DNA from: an uncultured Chthoniobacterales bacterium
GTDB lineage: Bacteria > Verrucomicrobiota > Verrucomicrobiae > Chthoniobacterales > UBA10450
DNA length: 10,612 nucleotides
Direction of reading: 5' to 3'
Assembly (NCBI GenBank): GCA_955652855.1
Contig: CATPCN010000257.1
Location: 1 to 10,612, forward strand
Shown: positions 10,519-10,612 of the stretch, piece after piece
Position numbering within the stretch: position 1 is the first letter of the stretch
Layout of the letters: every line of letters starts with the position of its first letter
Made by a program: the position numbers and the translations under genes
The notes under the pieces: generated by a model
The model's input: the letters and a program-made list of their open reading frames with translations, nothing else
Told to the model about the DNA's origin: nothing
Database searches by the model: none

Positions 10519-10612
10519 TTCTTCACCTTCTTCTTTATAAACCGCCCCGTCGCATGGTTGTAAGTCGAATTAGTACCAGGTACATAGCCCCAATGCCCAT
10601 CGGAGACAATGT
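10515..10612 (-). CDS. C-terminal end of an unknown protein (partial)
   Basis: The final 31 codons of a gene that begins outside the window. It ends SDGHWGYVPGTNSTYNHATG, then a Lys-rich tail (RFIKKKVKK), and its TGA overlaps the lysozyme ATG as ATGA. The frame is the only one of the three leftward frames open through this end. Too little is present to name it; the Gly/Tyr/Asn content would suit an exposed or structural protein. Confidence 0.5.
   Translation of the reverse strand, partial: IVSDGHWGYVPGTNSTYNHATGRFIKKKVKK

Overview
The window reads as the early and immunity region, plus part of the lysis region, of a temperate phage or prophage of an alphaproteobacterium, most likely a Hyphomicrobiales (Bradyrhizobium-like) host. 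The evidence is a DUF1376 replication protein, a phage-type Dam methyltransferase, a VRR-NUC nuclease, a YqaJ exonuclease with a RecT annealing protein, a small HTH repressor with divergent promoters, and a lysozyme beside membrane proteins. GcrA-like proteins point to Alphaproteobacteria, because GcrA is a cell-cycle transcription cofactor of that class. No integrase, terminase or structural gene is visible.

Layout. (1) Positions 1-4128, all leftward: a tightly packed operon. In transcription order it holds a 41-aa peptide, VRR-NUC nuclease, a GcrA C-terminal-like Cys-rich protein, a two-TM DUF7220-like protein, a 42-aa peptide, a GcrA N-terminal-like HTH protein, a six-codon mini-ORF, a small CxxxH/CxxC zinc-type protein, a 197-aa beta-rich unknown, a GIY-YIG-like/Dam fusion, a DUF1376 replication protein and a gene that leaves the window. 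Almost every junction is an ATGA, GTGA or TGATG overlap. (2) Positions 4129-4656: control region. It holds a leader with a strong hairpin followed by a T-rich tract on the leftward strand, a small HTH repressor (leftward), and a divergent promoter with three similar operator-like sites. (3) Positions 4657-8734, rightward: an operon of small unknown proteins, YqaJ exonuclease, a secreted QTYGNTTY-repeat protein, RecT, several small proteins and a signal-peptide-bearing ClpP-like serine protease homologue. (4) Positions 8721-10612, leftward and convergent: the end of an unknown gene, a lysozyme/transglycosylase, a small protein, a two-TM holin candidate, a tail-anchored coiled-coil protein and a short coiled-coil protein.

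How it fits together: the repressor probably controls the rightward promoter through sites overlapping its -35 and spacer. The rightward operon supplies an exonuclease-annealase recombination pair, and the leftward operon supplies replication, nuclease and methylation functions. Several genes use strictly coupled translation starts, and these were used here to choose starts (often GTG) and to find genes of 30-59 aa. The most unusual points are the separation of the two GcrA halves into different cistrons beside an adenine methyltransferase, two exported proteins inside the early recombination operon, the hairpin in the leader of the leftward operon, and a small gene flanked by a duplicated start junction.
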